From positions 1 to 46,419 of the forward strand of contig JAJZLJ010000032.1 in NCBI GenBank assembly GCA_021850625.1: a stretch of DNA of 46,419 nt. The letters are read 5' to 3'. Numbering within the stretch: the stretch's first letter is position 1; every line of letters starts with the position of its first letter. Below, piece after piece: positions 1-11,400 of the stretch. The position numbers and the translations under genes are program-made. Under the pieces are notes generated by a model, which saw only the letters and a list, made by a program, of their open reading frames with translations, searched no databases and was not told the origin of the DNA. This stretch comes from Microcaldota archaeon (GTDB lineage Archaea; Micrarchaeota; Micrarchaeia; Micrarchaeales; CABMGC01).

Positions 1-108
1 GTTACCCTGCACCTATGACCGTTTGGCAGTATATATTAGTAAAAAAGGTTTATATGCTTTTTCATTTTTTTAGAGTAGGATATTATTGCAAAATTAGGCA
101 CAAAAGAG

Positions 109-116
109 ATTTAAAT
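109..116 (+). promoter_or_regulatory. Archaeal TATA-like box upstream of gatD
   Basis: TTTAAATA preceded by purine-rich AAAAGAGA, about 25 nt before the ATG at 139; spacing suggests a leaderless transcript. Confidence 0.5.
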
Positions 117-138
117 ACAAAGGCATAAATCTAAAAGC

Positions 139-1464
139 ATGTACTCAGAGCAACTTGAAACAATATTTAAAAAGCAAAAGATAGAGATAGGAGACCGCAT
201 AAAATTTACAGTTAATAAGAAGGAAATAGAAGGAGTATTGATGCCAAGACCAGATAGTGGCAATCCAAATATAATAGTGGTAAAGTTAGACAATGGCTAC
301 AATATAGGACTTGAATATAAAGATGGACAAATAATAGAAAAACTCTCACAACATAAAAAGGAGGAGTTCCTATTTCCAAAATCTAAAATAGAGACGGCTA
401 ATTCACTAAATAAAGTTGCGTTGCTTTATACAGGAGGCACTATAGGAAGCAAGATAGATTATATGACAGGTGGAGTCTACATGCTTACAAAGCCTGAAGA
501 GTTGTTGCATGAAGTTCCTGAGTTAAAAAACATAGCAAATATAGAAGTAGAACACCTTATGAGTGTTGCTAGTGAGGACATATCTTATAAGGAGTGGCAA
601 ATAATGGCTAAGAAAGCTGCTGATGCGCTTAATAATAATGCAGTTGGAGTAGTAATAACACATGGAACTGATACTATGCATTATACCTCTGCGGCATTAA
701 GCTTCATGATTGAAAATCCTAAAGGTCCAATAGTATTAACAGGTGCACAAAGAAGCAGCGATAGAGGCTCAAGTGATGCTTTCATGAACTTGATCTGTTC
801 AACACAGTTGGCCTCTAAAGGAAACATAAAGGAGGTAGGCATATGTATGCATGGAACACACTCGGATAATTACTGTTCGTTTATAAGAGGAAGTAAAGCA
901 AGAAAAATGCACACATCAAGCAGAGATGCTTTTAAAGCTATAAACTCAAGAGAGCTGGCAAAAGTTTATACTGATGGAAAAATAGAAATTGATGAGAACG
1001 CAGTAATAAAAAGATCTGAAAAAATGGTACTTAAGACAGAGTTTGAGCCTAAAGTTGCACTTATTATGAGCTATCCAAACTCAGATCCTCAAATAATAGA
1101 GTACTATAGCAAAAAAGGATATAAAGGATTGATAATAGAGGGTACTGGACTTGGTCATGCTCCAGTGTCAACCTCGCATAAAGAGTATAACTGGCTTGAA
1201 GCTATGAAAAATGGTGTAGAGTCTGGTATGGTTATTGGAATGACATCACAGTGCTTAAATGGAAGAGTTAATGGAAATGTATATAGAAACGGAAGGCTAA
1301 TCCAAGAGACTGGAGTAGTATATTGTGAGGACATGCTTCCTGAAGTAGCTTATGTTAAACTTGGTTTCTTATTAGGAAATCACAGTAAAAAAGATGCAAA
1401 AAGATTACTGTTAAAAAATATAGCAGGAGAGATAACTGAAAAAACAGATTTTGAGGTTCAGTGA
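139..1464 (+). CDS. gatD: Glutamyl-tRNA(Gln) amidotransferase subunit D (asparaginase-like)
   Basis: Asparaginase motifs LLYTGGTIGS and VVITHGTDTMHYTSAAL; followed directly by gatE. Confidence 0.95.
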   Translation: MYSEQLETIFKKQKIEIGDRIKFTVNKKEIEGVLMPRPDSGNPNIIVVKLDNGYNIGLEYKDGQIIEKLSQHKKEEFLFPKSKIETANSLNKVALLYTGGTIGSKIDYMTGGVYMLTKPEELLHEVPELKNIANIEVEHLMSVASEDISYKEWQIMAKKAADALNNNAVGVVITHGTDTMHYTSAALSFMIENPKGPIVLTGAQRSSDRGSSDAFMNLICSTQLASKGNIKEVGICMHGTHSDNYCSFIRGSKARKMHTSSRDAFKAINSRELAKVYTDGKIEIDENAVIKRSEKMVLKTEFEPKVALIMSYPNSDPQIIEYYSKKGYKGLIIEGTGLGHAPVSTSHKEYNWLEAMKNGVESGMVIGMTSQCLNGRVNGNVYRNGRLIQETGVVYCEDMLPEVAYVKLGFLLGNHSKKDAKRLLLKNIAGEITEKTDFEVQ

Positions 1465-1468
1465 TAAA

Positions 1469-3322
1469 ATGGGTATCGATGAAACAAAACAAAGATACAA
1501 AGAACTGGGCTTTAAGTGTGGTCTTGAAATACACCAAAGACTATCTACAAAACATAAATTATTTTGCAGATGCATAGCAAACGCTGAAAGCGAAAGTCCA
1601 ATCTTTAGTATAGAAAGAAGACAACGGGCAGTAGCAGGAGAGTTAGGTGCGGTGGATCAAGCAAGCAGTTTTGAGAGTAAAAAACAGAAGTTTTTTGTTT
1701 ATAATATATTTAGAAGAAGTAGTTGTTTAGTAGATTGTGATGAAGAACCTCCAAACCTACCTAATTTAGATGCAGTAAGATCTGCTATTAATATATGCAA
1801 ATCATTTAACGCAGATATTCCTGACGAAATTGAAATAATGAGAAAGGGCGTAGTAGATGGAAGCGACCCTAGCGCATTTCAAAGGACAATGATGATAGGA
1901 TATGACGGAAGTATGAATGTTGGAGATAAAATCATACCAATAACCTCTATTTTTCTTGAAGAAGAATCCAGTGGTATAATAAAAAATTCAGATGAGTATG
2001 TAGAATATGGATTGGACAGGCTTGGAATACCTTTAATAGAAATAGATACAGACCCAGTAATAGAAACACCAAAAGAAGCAAAACAGGTAGCTATGGCAAT
2101 AGGGCTGCTCCTAAGGCTTACTGGAACTGCGCAAAGAGGTATAGGTTCAATCAGGCAGGATGTTAATATATCGATAAAGGGAGGCGCGAGGGTTGAAATA
2201 AAAGGTTTCCAGGAACTTGAAACTATGGATGAGATAATAAACGCAGAAATAGAAAGGCAGGTAAAATTATTGGAGATAATAGATGAACTTAAAAAAAGAA
2301 AAGCTTTTGTTGGAGTAGGAATAGAGTTAACAGAGATCTTTTCAAAGACAAACTCCAAATTAATCTCATCGCAGATAAAAAATGGTGGAGTTGTAATAGG
2401 AGTTAAACTTTCAGGCTTTAAAGGATTAATAGGAATGGAGATAGGAAATGATTTAAGATTAGGTACCGAGATAAGTGATTATGCAAAAAGTTCAGGTGTT
2501 AAGGGCATAATACACAGCGATGAAAATTTAGATAAATATGAAATAAGTGAGCTGGAAAGTTCTAAGATAAAAGAAAGACTAGGTATGAATAATAATGACG
2601 CATTTATATTGGTAGCTGAAAAAAAGGAAAAGGCAGAGTATGCAATTCATCTAGCTATTGAAAGAGCTAAAATTGCAATTTCAAATGTACCTTCTGAAAC
2701 TAGAGCTGCAGACAGCAAAAGAGTATCTACAAGATTTTTAAGACCAATGCCAGGTAGATCAAGGATGTATCCTGAAACGGACACATTGCCTATTGATAGC
2801 AATAATATACTTAAGGAGTTTAAGATAGAGAAGGTAGATGTTGAAAAAATAAAAAAACAGCTAGATGACGAAATTAAAAATGCACAGCTTTCAGAGCAAA
2901 TGCTTTGGTCAAAAGAGCTGCCACTTTATAGAAAAATAATAAAAACTACAGGAGTAAATCCTGCGGTAGTTGCAGCAATTTTACTTGAGAAGATGAAGGA
3001 GCTTAAAAGAAATAATATAGATGTAGAGTCTATAAACGAGGAGACCATAACACGATTATTCCATCTTTATAAAGATGGAAGGATAACCAAAGGTGCAATA
3101 GGAGAGCTTCTATCGTTGACCCCTAAAACTCCTGAAGAAATAGATGAACTAATAAAAAGTAAAAAACTAGGAAGGATCAGTGGAAAGAATCTTGAAAAGA
3201 TAATAGCAGAGAATACAGCGTCAGATAATGGAAAAACCATACAAAATATAATGTCAAAGTATAGATTAGCAATTGATGGAGAGGAGCTTAACAAATTACT
3301 TAAAAATAAAACCAATAAATAA
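1469..3322 (+). CDS. gatE: Glutamyl-tRNA(Gln) amidotransferase subunit E
   Basis: GatB/E N-terminus KCGLEIHQRLSTKHKLFCRC, RPMPGRSRMYPETDT, C-terminal YqeY-like tail; in-frame ATG at 1469 preferred over the TTG at 1451. Confidence 0.95.
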   Translation: MGIDETKQRYKELGFKCGLEIHQRLSTKHKLFCRCIANAESESPIFSIERRQRAVAGELGAVDQASSFESKKQKFFVYNIFRRSSCLVDCDEEPPNLPNLDAVRSAINICKSFNADIPDEIEIMRKGVVDGSDPSAFQRTMMIGYDGSMNVGDKIIPITSIFLEEESSGIIKNSDEYVEYGLDRLGIPLIEIDTDPVIETPKEAKQVAMAIGLLLRLTGTAQRGIGSIRQDVNISIKGGARVEIKGFQELETMDEIINAEIERQVKLLEIIDELKKRKAFVGVGIELTEIFSKTNSKLISSQIKNGGVVIGVKLSGFKGLIGMEIGNDLRLGTEISDYAKSSGVKGIIHSDENLDKYEISELESSKIKERLGMNNNDAFILVAEKKEKAEYAIHLAIERAKIAISNVPSETRAADSKRVSTRFLRPMPGRSRMYPETDTLPIDSNNILKEFKIEKVDVEKIKKQLDDEIKNAQLSEQMLWSKELPLYRKIIKTTGVNPAVVAAILLEKMKELKRNNIDVESINEETITRLFHLYKDGRITKGAIGELLSLTPKTPEEIDELIKSKKLGRISGKNLEKIIAENTASDNGKTIQNIMSKYRLAIDGEELNKLLKNKTNK

Positions 3323-3332
3323 TGATGATAAT

Positions 3333-4019
3333 ATGGAATATAAAATTATAGGAAACTCTATGCAGGCATTAAATATAAAACTTGATGAAGGAGAGATGAT
3401 ATACTCCGACTCAGGAAAGCTTCTCAGTAAAAGCTCTAACATAGTTATGTCGCCTAAACTTTTTGGAGGTGTAATAAGCGCAATAGAAAGAAAGATGACA
3501 GGAGCCACTGCTATGCTTACAGAATTCAAAGCTGTAGATAGTTCAGGCAGCATATCGGTATCAGGAGTAATGCCAGGGAAGATAAAAGAAATAAGTCTTG
3601 ATGAAGGGGAGGAGTTCATAGCTGAAAAGTATGCGTTTATAGCTGCTCAAGAGAGCGTAAAGTTTACAATACAAACTGTAGGGATAGGAGCTGCGTTCTT
3701 TGGAGGCACTGGATTAATACTGCAAAAATTTGTAGGTCCGGGAAGTGTATTCATACATGTAACAGGAGATATACTTGAGTATGATCTCGATGGAACATTG
3801 CCATTAGAGGTAGATCCAGGACATATTGCAGGATTTGATGCAACATTAAGCTATAAAATAAGATTTGTAGATAACATCAAAACCGCTATGTTTGGAGGTG
3901 TAGGGCTTTTTCTAGCTACCTTCACAGGAAAAGGAAGGGTAATACTGCACAGTGTATCTAGATATAAATTGTCATCGGAAATATTCAAAGAAGGAGAGGA
4001 GGAAAGTAAGAAAAAGTAA
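3333..4019 (+). CDS. AIM24/TIGR00266-like family protein
   Basis: Gly-rich repeated beta pattern (FFGGTGLILQKFVGPGSVFIHVTGDILEYDL, GGVGLFLATFTGKGRVILHS); ATG at 3333 is in frame with the track ORF. Confidence 0.75.
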   Translation: MEYKIIGNSMQALNIKLDEGEMIYSDSGKLLSKSSNIVMSPKLFGGVISAIERKMTGATAMLTEFKAVDSSGSISVSGVMPGKIKEISLDEGEEFIAEKYAFIAAQESVKFTIQTVGIGAAFFGGTGLILQKFVGPGSVFIHVTGDILEYDLDGTLPLEVDPGHIAGFDATLSYKIRFVDNIKTAMFGGVGLFLATFTGKGRVILHSVSRYKLSSEIFKEGEEESKKK

Positions 4020-4045
4020 AATAGTAAAAATTTTGATGTGGGATT

Positions 4046-4564
4046 TTGGAAGGCACAGTATATAAAAATAAATACTTCTCTATAGAAGAAAAATCGTTTA
4101 ATGGTAAAGATGGAGGTACGTCAATATATAATTATATGAAAGTTGGCCTAACAGTTTCTATACTCCCAGTACTAAATGATAAAAAGATAATACTTGAGAG
4201 GCAGTTTAGGCATGCACTAGGAAAGTATATCTATGAAATACCTGCAGGACATGGAGAAACAGGTGAGGATCCAAAAACCGCAGCTGCTAGAGAACTTGAA
4301 GAAGAAACTGGATATAAAGCAGGTAGAGTAAGATTTATGTTTAAAGCATTTGTTTCACCAGGTTTTAGCACCGAGCTACTACATTATTTTGTTGCCGATA
4401 ATCTTCAGAAAACAAAAACAAATTTAGATAAGGATGAGGACATAGAGATCTTTGAGGTAAGTTTTGAAAAGGCTCTGGATATGATAAAAAATAATGAGAT
4501 AGAAAGCGCGATGAGCATAAACTCCATATTATTTTATCTTAAGTTCTTTGAAAACAACAAATAA
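4046..4564 (+). CDS. NUDIX hydrolase (ADP-ribose pyrophosphatase-like)
   Basis: Nudix box GHGETGEDPKTAAARELEEETGY; TTG start. Confidence 0.85.
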   Translation: MEGTVYKNKYFSIEEKSFNGKDGGTSIYNYMKVGLTVSILPVLNDKKIILERQFRHALGKYIYEIPAGHGETGEDPKTAAARELEEETGYKAGRVRFMFKAFVSPGFSTELLHYFVADNLQKTKTNLDKDEDIEIFEVSFEKALDMIKNNEIESAMSINSILFYLKFFENNK

Positions 4565-4637
4565 AATAATCTTTTTAAAAAGAAATTTGCCAATTAGAAA
4601 GATTTTTATATATTAAGATTGTTGATTTGTTGATAAT

Positions 4638-5420
4638 ATGATAATAGATGGCATCAATATAGCATTGCAAAGTCTTCCGGTTTATGTAGGATCCAACTCA
4701 ACTACATATCTTAACGCAGCTACCATCTACACTGAAAATACAATAACTGTAATTCTGACCCTTCTTACAATACTTGCAATATCAATACAGGTGGCAAGAG
4801 GATATTTTCTCAGGGTTCTTAAAAAGTTTACACTTAGGGTAGCAGCAGATATTTGGTGGCTCATTTATGTATTATTAAGAGATGCAAGCATCTTTCTTGT
4901 GGTATTTTTAGGCTTCATGCTCTTTTATCCTGGGATATATCAAGACTTTCCTATAGCAGTACCATTTATGCCATTGGCAGTTGATTTCTTTGCCATAGCG
5001 TTAGTTATAATGCTAATAAAAGATACTGATGAGGACATTAAGTACAATAATATACTAACAATCTTAGTAGGAATAGGAACCTTCCTTTACATTTTTGGAA
5101 CTATTTTTATTACAGAAAGCGCAACGCAGCTTGCTATATTGCCTCCAACTGTTTCTAACTCAGTAAGCAATATATGGGGTTTCATGAATACATACTTCAA
5201 CTCTGTTAACAACCCTGCCTTGTCTATATACTCATTTTATGTGTGCTTTGGAATATTAGTAATTGCAGGTATAGTTGCATTAAAGTATGGATTAGAGTTC
5301 GGAGTTCCTAGAAGTAGCATAATAACAAATCCGAATCCAATAATAAAACAAACTGATCAGCCACAGAAACCTCCGGAACAGCCAACGCAGGCGCAAAAGC
5401 CTTCTGCGCCTAAGCAGTAG
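4638..5420 (+). CDS. Multi-pass membrane protein with Pro/Gln-rich C-terminal tail
   Basis: Several hydrophobic segments; tail KQTDQPQKPPEQPTQAQKPSAPKQ. Confidence 0.7.
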   Translation: MIIDGINIALQSLPVYVGSNSTTYLNAATIYTENTITVILTLLTILAISIQVARGYFLRVLKKFTLRVAADIWWLIYVLLRDASIFLVVFLGFMLFYPGIYQDFPIAVPFMPLAVDFFAIALVIMLIKDTDEDIKYNNILTILVGIGTFLYIFGTIFITESATQLAILPPTVSNSVSNIWGFMNTYFNSVNNPALSIYSFYVCFGILVIAGIVALKYGLEFGVPRSSIITNPNPIIKQTDQPQKPPEQPTQAQKPSAPKQ

Positions 5421-5428
5421 CTGAGTTT

Positions 5429-5863
5429 ATGCCATTCAAATACACCTTTGATAAGAACGTATGTATACAGTGTGGCATATGTGGAGATGTATGTCCGGTA
5501 AACGCACTTGACTTTACAAGAGCGGTACATAAAAATCCAGAGGACTCTAAAACAAAGATTGAGAAAGAAGAAGACATGACAGAGTTCCCTATACAGGTAG
5601 ATAAATGTATAGGATGCATGATCTGCCCTGAAGAATGCCCTGTTTCTTGCATAACCATACTTAAAGCTGATAAAGAACCAGTATATGCTGAAAGGCAAGG
5701 ACCTATGCTAACAGAAGAGCCAGTAAAGGATGAGTTTGCGCTTTCCAAGTATACAAAACTAAGGCCTACAAGAATAAAAACAAAAGATCCATGGGGCAAG
5801 GTGTATATTTACAAACCTAGAAGAAGAAAGTCACAGACAGGAACTTGGGAAAATATGAAGTAA
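5429..5863 (+). CDS. 2x[4Fe-4S] ferredoxin-type protein
   Basis: CIQCGICGDVCPVNAL and CIGCMICPEECPVSCI motifs. Confidence 0.85.
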   Translation: MPFKYTFDKNVCIQCGICGDVCPVNALDFTRAVHKNPEDSKTKIEKEEDMTEFPIQVDKCIGCMICPEECPVSCITILKADKEPVYAERQGPMLTEEPVKDEFALSKYTKLRPTRIKTKDPWGKVYIYKPRRRKSQTGTWENMK

Positions 5864-5878
5864 GTAGAGAATAGATTA

Positions 5879-7162
5879 CTATAATGTATCTTTAGGATAA
5901 GGTTTTGAAAGTAGGCATGCGTATGAGTTTCCATATATCTTTACATTGACCCTCTCTCCAAGCTTTAGTTCTTTTCCAGTTACCGCTATAGGCCTATAAA
6001 ATATATCTCTGCCAGAGAAAAAGCCGTTGTTGTTTTCAGTTATGAGAACCTCTTCTTCCTCGCCTATTAATTTAGAGTACTCCTTTGTCTGCATTGCCCT
6101 AACCGTCCTTGAAAGCAGTGTACTTCTTTCCTTAATTTCATTTTGAGATAGCTGTTTTAATCTTGATGCTGGTGCATGCGCTCTTTGCCAGAACTTTGAG
6201 ATATTGGTTATTGTTGGCTTAAGCTCAAGAAGCAACGCTTTTGTTTCAATAAACTCATTTTTAGATTCAGAAGGATATCCAACTATTATATCTGTTGTTA
6301 TGCTTATGCCTTTTATTTTTTTTCTTAACTCTTTGAAATACTCGCGTACTTCATCTACAGTATACTTTCTCTTCATGCTCTTAAGAACAGAATCACTTCC
6401 CGATTGTATAGGAAGATGTATAAATTTGAAGAGCTTAGGACTTTTATATGCTAGTATAAGCTCGTCAAGATACTTATGCAAATGCTCGGGATTAAGCATA
6501 CCTATTCGCATTATGAACTCACCTGGAAGCTCAGATGCTTGTGAAACCAACTCGGCAATATTTGTTTTCCTATCTGCACCATAAGCTCCAACATCTTGAG
6601 AGGTTAGCTCTATTTCTTTAGAGCCCGATTTAACCGAAAGCTCTATCGCCTTTAAAATTACATTTGTATCAAAACTTTTAAGTGGACCCCTTGCAAACTT
6701 TGTTTCACAAAATGAGCAATTGCTCAAACAACCTTCACTTATGGGTACTCTTGATATTACCAAACCGGCAGGTTTCAATAATGAAGGCTTCTCTGATGAG
6801 TTTGCCGTAATAGAAGTTGGATTTAATATATTGTATATGTTCACAATTTCCTTTGTATTCAATATTTTTGCATGAGGAACTGCCTTTTTTATTATGTCAG
6901 GACTTGCACTTGCAAGGCAGCCTGTGACTATTAATTTATCCTTTATTTGAGTTAAATGTTCAAGCCTGTCTATTATTTTTTGTTCTGTTGGCTTTTTTAC
7001 AGTGCATGTGTTTATTATTATATGATCATATTTCCCTATATTTTTATAATTCGTTTTGCCTCTCTCTACAACATACCCTTTTTCTGTAAGTATAGATTCC
7101 ATGACGTCGCTATCTGCTTGGTTCAGGGTACAGCCATAAGTTTCTATAAAAATACGTTCCAT
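5879..7162 (-). CDS. MiaB-family radical SAM methylthiotransferase (archaeal tRNA t6A methylthiotransferase-like)
   Basis: UPF0004 N-terminus IETYGCTLNQADSD, radical SAM SEGCLSNCSFCETKFARG, C-terminal TRAM-like region. Confidence 0.9.
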   Translation of the reverse strand: MERIFIETYGCTLNQADSDVMESILTEKGYVVERGKTNYKNIGKYDHIIINTCTVKKPTEQKIIDRLEHLTQIKDKLIVTGCLASASPDIIKKAVPHAKILNTKEIVNIYNILNPTSITANSSEKPSLLKPAGLVISRVPISEGCLSNCSFCETKFARGPLKSFDTNVILKAIELSVKSGSKEIELTSQDVGAYGADRKTNIAELVSQASELPGEFIMRIGMLNPEHLHKYLDELILAYKSPKLFKFIHLPIQSGSDSVLKSMKRKYTVDEVREYFKELRKKIKGISITTDIIVGYPSESKNEFIETKALLLELKPTITNISKFWQRAHAPASRLKQLSQNEIKERSTLLSRTVRAMQTKEYSKLIGEEEEVLITENNNGFFSGRDIFYRPIAVTGKELKLGERVNVKIYGNSYACLLSKPYPKDTL

Positions 7163-7259
7163 TAACAACACTAATATAAGGTTAAGATAAGCATTGTATG
7201 CTATTTATATATTTTGTTGGTATAATATATTAAAATATACTAAAAAGTATAGTGATTTA

Positions 7260-7451
7260 ATGCTTTGTGAAAGATGTAATAAAGAGATACATAAATTTGT
7301 GACGTGCACATACTGCAGCAGAAAAATATGCAACAGTTGTATGAAAAGTTCCAAGAGGGTTACAAAAACTGAAAAGGCCTTCATATGCAAAGATTGCTGG
7401 AGCAACATAAAAAAACGTACTAAATATAAATCTGCAATTGGAGATAGTTAG
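7260..7451 (+). CDS. Small zinc-ribbon protein
   Basis: CERCNKEI..CTYCSRKICNSC..CKDC; ATG at 7260 in frame. Confidence 0.6.
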   Translation: MLCERCNKEIHKFVTCTYCSRKICNSCMKSSKRVTKTEKAFICKDCWSNIKKRTKYKSAIGDS

Positions 7452-7497
7452 TATTTAAAAGCGAACGTTTAAATATTTCAAAAGGATAAAGATATCT

Positions 7498-8478
7498 ATG
7501 AAATATTATACATTTTTTTCTATACCAATAGTAATAGCACTTTTTATACAGATACTTCCATTTACACATAACAGCGGGTTTTATGCTCCTTCTGGAGGCT
7601 ATATAAATCATGTAAATGTCAGCAACACAATAGTTTCTAATTCAAACACTACAAACAATACAGCTAATGCAATGGAAATACAAAATGCAAAAGGATTTTT
7701 ATCTAATTTTTTAGGCAGTAGCTACTATAATAAATATATCAATTACAGTTCTTCAACAGTAATTAACAAAACAGCATATATATACTTCAATTATAAGGTA
7801 CCTTATAGAAATGGGAGTACAACAGAGATGGTCTATGGAGGTTCTGTCCCTCTAGAGAGGATACTAAATATAGTAGTAGGAATATCGACTAAAAATAACA
7901 GCGTACTTTATTATCAACTGCCAATAAAACCTTATTTTATAAATATAACTAAAACTCAGGCTATAAATAAAACATCAAGTTATGGATTTTCAAATAGCAC
8001 TGCAGACATAGAAGGTATTTATTCTATAAATAAAACAGATAACAATTCTGAAGCATTAACAATAAAGAATAACAGTAACAGCTATCCGTCAAAGTATTAT
8101 ATAGTTTGGGCAGTGAAGGATGGTATTCCCCTATATTCAAACGCCACAACAACAAAAAATTACTACTCAAAGCTATATAAGGGAATTTATCTCGATGCAG
8201 AAAACGGAAGCATACTTGGAGAGTTCATATATAATCCAGCAATATTAACAACATTAAATTCAAACAATACAATAGGATACTCGGGTTCATTTAATTTATT
8301 TGTCTTAAAAAATACCACTAAGACAAACAGTAACAGTACACAAGTAGTATCTAATAACTCAACGATAAAGATACAGTTCTCCCCTAACTTCAAGTTAATT
8401 ATAATTATTATGTTTATAGCTGTACTGATTGTTATAATAGCATATGTCCTATTTAGATACTTAATGCACGGAGTATAG
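7498..8478 (+). CDS. Asn/Ser/Thr-rich surface protein with N-terminal signal/anchor and C-terminal TM
   Basis: Hydrophobic N-terminus, many N-x-S/T sites, C-terminal LIIIIMFIAVLIVIIAYVLF. Confidence 0.65.
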   Translation: MKYYTFFSIPIVIALFIQILPFTHNSGFYAPSGGYINHVNVSNTIVSNSNTTNNTANAMEIQNAKGFLSNFLGSSYYNKYINYSSSTVINKTAYIYFNYKVPYRNGSTTEMVYGGSVPLERILNIVVGISTKNNSVLYYQLPIKPYFINITKTQAINKTSSYGFSNSTADIEGIYSINKTDNNSEALTIKNNSNSYPSKYYIVWAVKDGIPLYSNATTTKNYYSKLYKGIYLDAENGSILGEFIYNPAILTTLNSNNTIGYSGSFNLFVLKNTTKTNSNSTQVVSNNSTIKIQFSPNFKLIIIIMFIAVLIVIIAYVLFRYLMHGV

Positions 8479-8487
8479 AAATAGAGC

Positions 8488-11400
8488 TCATAACTTTATT
8501 ATCTGAAGAACTAAAATCTCTCCATCTACATCGAAGTCCTTAGATTGTAAAGAGTCTTGGTTTGATAGTGAAGGCTCCATTTTTCTTGCGTTTATGTAAT
8601 GTAAGACCTGTTCCTTATTTGATAGTATAGCATCTGATAGTTCCTTTGAGGCTTTGAAGTATATATCAACAACATCAGGTTTCTTTAGGTGCATCTCTTT
8701 TCTTAAAAGTTGAACCCTTCTTTCAAACTCCCTAATTAAAGCTTCTTCGCGTAGTTTTTTATCTATCTCTTTATCAACATAAACAAGACCGTATTTGAAT
8801 GGAACTCCATTTTCTTTTTGAGCTTTTTCTATAATGGTAAAGTGATTTGAGTTTATATCAAATACACCTTCAGTGGTATGCAATGAATAAGTACCATTTT
8901 TAGAGATTGATGAGATTAATTCATTTGAATCTATTGAACGAATAGCTTGCGAAATTACATTGCTTTTATCTTTAAAGTCTGGCCCTATAGTTGAGAAGTT
9001 TGGTTTTATCTCCCTACCCATAGACTCTACTTTTTTAATTTCTAGAGTTTTTATATTTGTATATTCTGTTATAAGATTATAGAACTTTGAAATCGAGGTT
9101 GTAAGTTCTTCGGAGGTGGTTTCTATAGTAGCTTTTGAAAGAGGCCATCTTAATTTTATTCCCAAACGTTCCCTGCTGTTAAGTATTGCGGTTATTACCT
9201 CATTAGATACTGAAAACTCATTCTCTAAAGAGGCATCTATCATCTTTTTATTTGTTTTTGGCCAACTTATAAGAAAGATACTTTCTGAATTTTTAGCGTA
9301 CTCCTTATAATTTTTAAGATATAGATACTCCGAAGTAAATGGAGTAAAAGGTGCCATCATTAAGATTAAATTATATAATATATAATTAAGCAAATCCAAT
9401 GCCGCTCTCGCCTCTTTTTTATCTCCATAGATTATTCTTTTTTTAAGTAGCTTTAAGTAAAGTCTGCTTAGATCATTTAGAGAAAAGTCTGATAGTAAAG
9501 AATTTGCGGTTTGAACATCGTATCTCTCCAAAGCTTCTGAAACAAGCTGCATTGTTGTTGAAAGCCTTGATAGTATCCATTTATCTGAAACCTCAGTTAT
9601 ATTTTTCATATTGGGCTTTTTAATTTTTGAAGCAGAGTACTCAATAGCTAAAAAGTACTCGTTCATAAGATTAAACATGTTATAAATGGTGCTTATTTTT
9701 TTCTCTGACTCACGTATCTCATCTTTTTTGAACTGAATGTCTAGCCATTGCGTATGGCTTGAACACCATAACCTGTAGCTGTCTGCGCTTGTTATCTTTA
9801 AAAGCTCATCTATTGAGATGTAATTACCAAGGCTTTTGTGCATCTCCCTCCCATCTTCCGCAAGAAGCATACCGTCTATTATTACGTTTTTGAAAGGAGC
9901 CTTTCCATAAAGTATTACACCTATCTTTAAAAGAGTTGAGAACCACCCTCTAAGCTGATCCTTGCCCTCTAATATAAAATCAGCAGGGAATAAGTTGTTG
10001 AACTCTGCATCAGAGAGGCTTGCCTTAAATGCTATACCAGAATCAAACCAAACATCAAATACGTCAGTAACTCTTGTACTCTCACCTGCGCATTTTTCAC
10101 ATTTTATTTTTATTGTATCTATGTATGGCCTATGAAGATTTGTTATATTAGAGGCAATAGAGCTATCTACGCTTAGTGAGATTAATTCTTCCTTTGAGCC
10201 TATTACTTTTATAGCGTTGCAGCTATCGCATTGCCATATAGGTATTGGAATTCCCCAGTACCTTTGCCTAGCTATACTCCAATCTGGTGAGTTTGACAAA
10301 ACATCTTCCATCCATTGCTTGCCTTCGGCAGGATGCCAAGCTACTTTTTTATTTTCGCTTATAAGCTTATTTTTAATCTTTTGTATATTCAAGAACCATT
10401 GAGTAGTAACTAAGAAAAGAAGCTTTTCCTTGCACCTCCAACAATGGGGATAGCTATGCTTAATCTTTGTTGTTGCAAGAAGAAGATCCTTTCTCTTGAG
10501 CTCCTCTAATATAGCAATATTTGCATCTAATGGAACGGATAACCCAAAAAAAGTACCTGCGTCAGAATTATACTTCCCATTAAGATCAACGGTTGAAAAT
10601 ATAGGCAAAGAGTTAGCCTTGCCTAAAGCATAATCTTCAACACCATGACCAGGAGCTATATGAACAATACCACTACCTTCAGAAGATGATACAAGCTCCT
10701 GCGCCATAAGTACTTTATGAAACTTCCTAAGCTCTTCTTGTTTTTTTATTTTTTCTTCAAGAGGATTTATATAAAAAATACCTTCTAGTTCACTGCCAAA
10801 AAACTCAGATTCTATAACTGCGTTTTCATCAATAAGATCAAGTATATAATCCAGTCTTGATTTCATTAATATTAATGATTTTTCTCCTATCCTTAACTTA
10901 ACATATCTCTCCTTTGGATTTACTGCCACCGAGATATTTGAAGGAAGTGTCCATGGCGTAGTTGTCCAAATAAGAAGATAGGTATTATCAGTAATATCAA
11001 TTCTTGGCTTTGAATCTTTTTTGTTAACCTTAAACTCCACAAATAAGGAAGTATCACTCTCATCGGAGTACTCTATCTCTAAAGTTCCTTGTGCTAGAAC
11101 TGTACCACAATGCGTACAGTAGAGCATTGGCTTTGAACCGGAGTAAAGAAAACCTTTTTCATTTGCGGTTTTAAGGATATTCCATGCGCGTTCAATAAAA
11201 GAGTCTTTATATGCTAAATAAGGATTTTCAAAATCAAGCGATGAACCAAATCTTACAAAATCCTTTGTCATATTAGGAATTAGTGAGTTTGCATATTCGG
11301 TGCAGTACTTGATAAAATTATCTATGCCTATCTTGAGCTCTATTTCTTTTTTTGAGTTTAGGCCTAATGTCTTTTCAACCTTATTTTCTATTGGTAAACC

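Noticed and set aside
1879-2358. 159-aa minus-strand ORF within gatE
   Set aside because: Antisense shadow with low-complexity Ser/Ile composition
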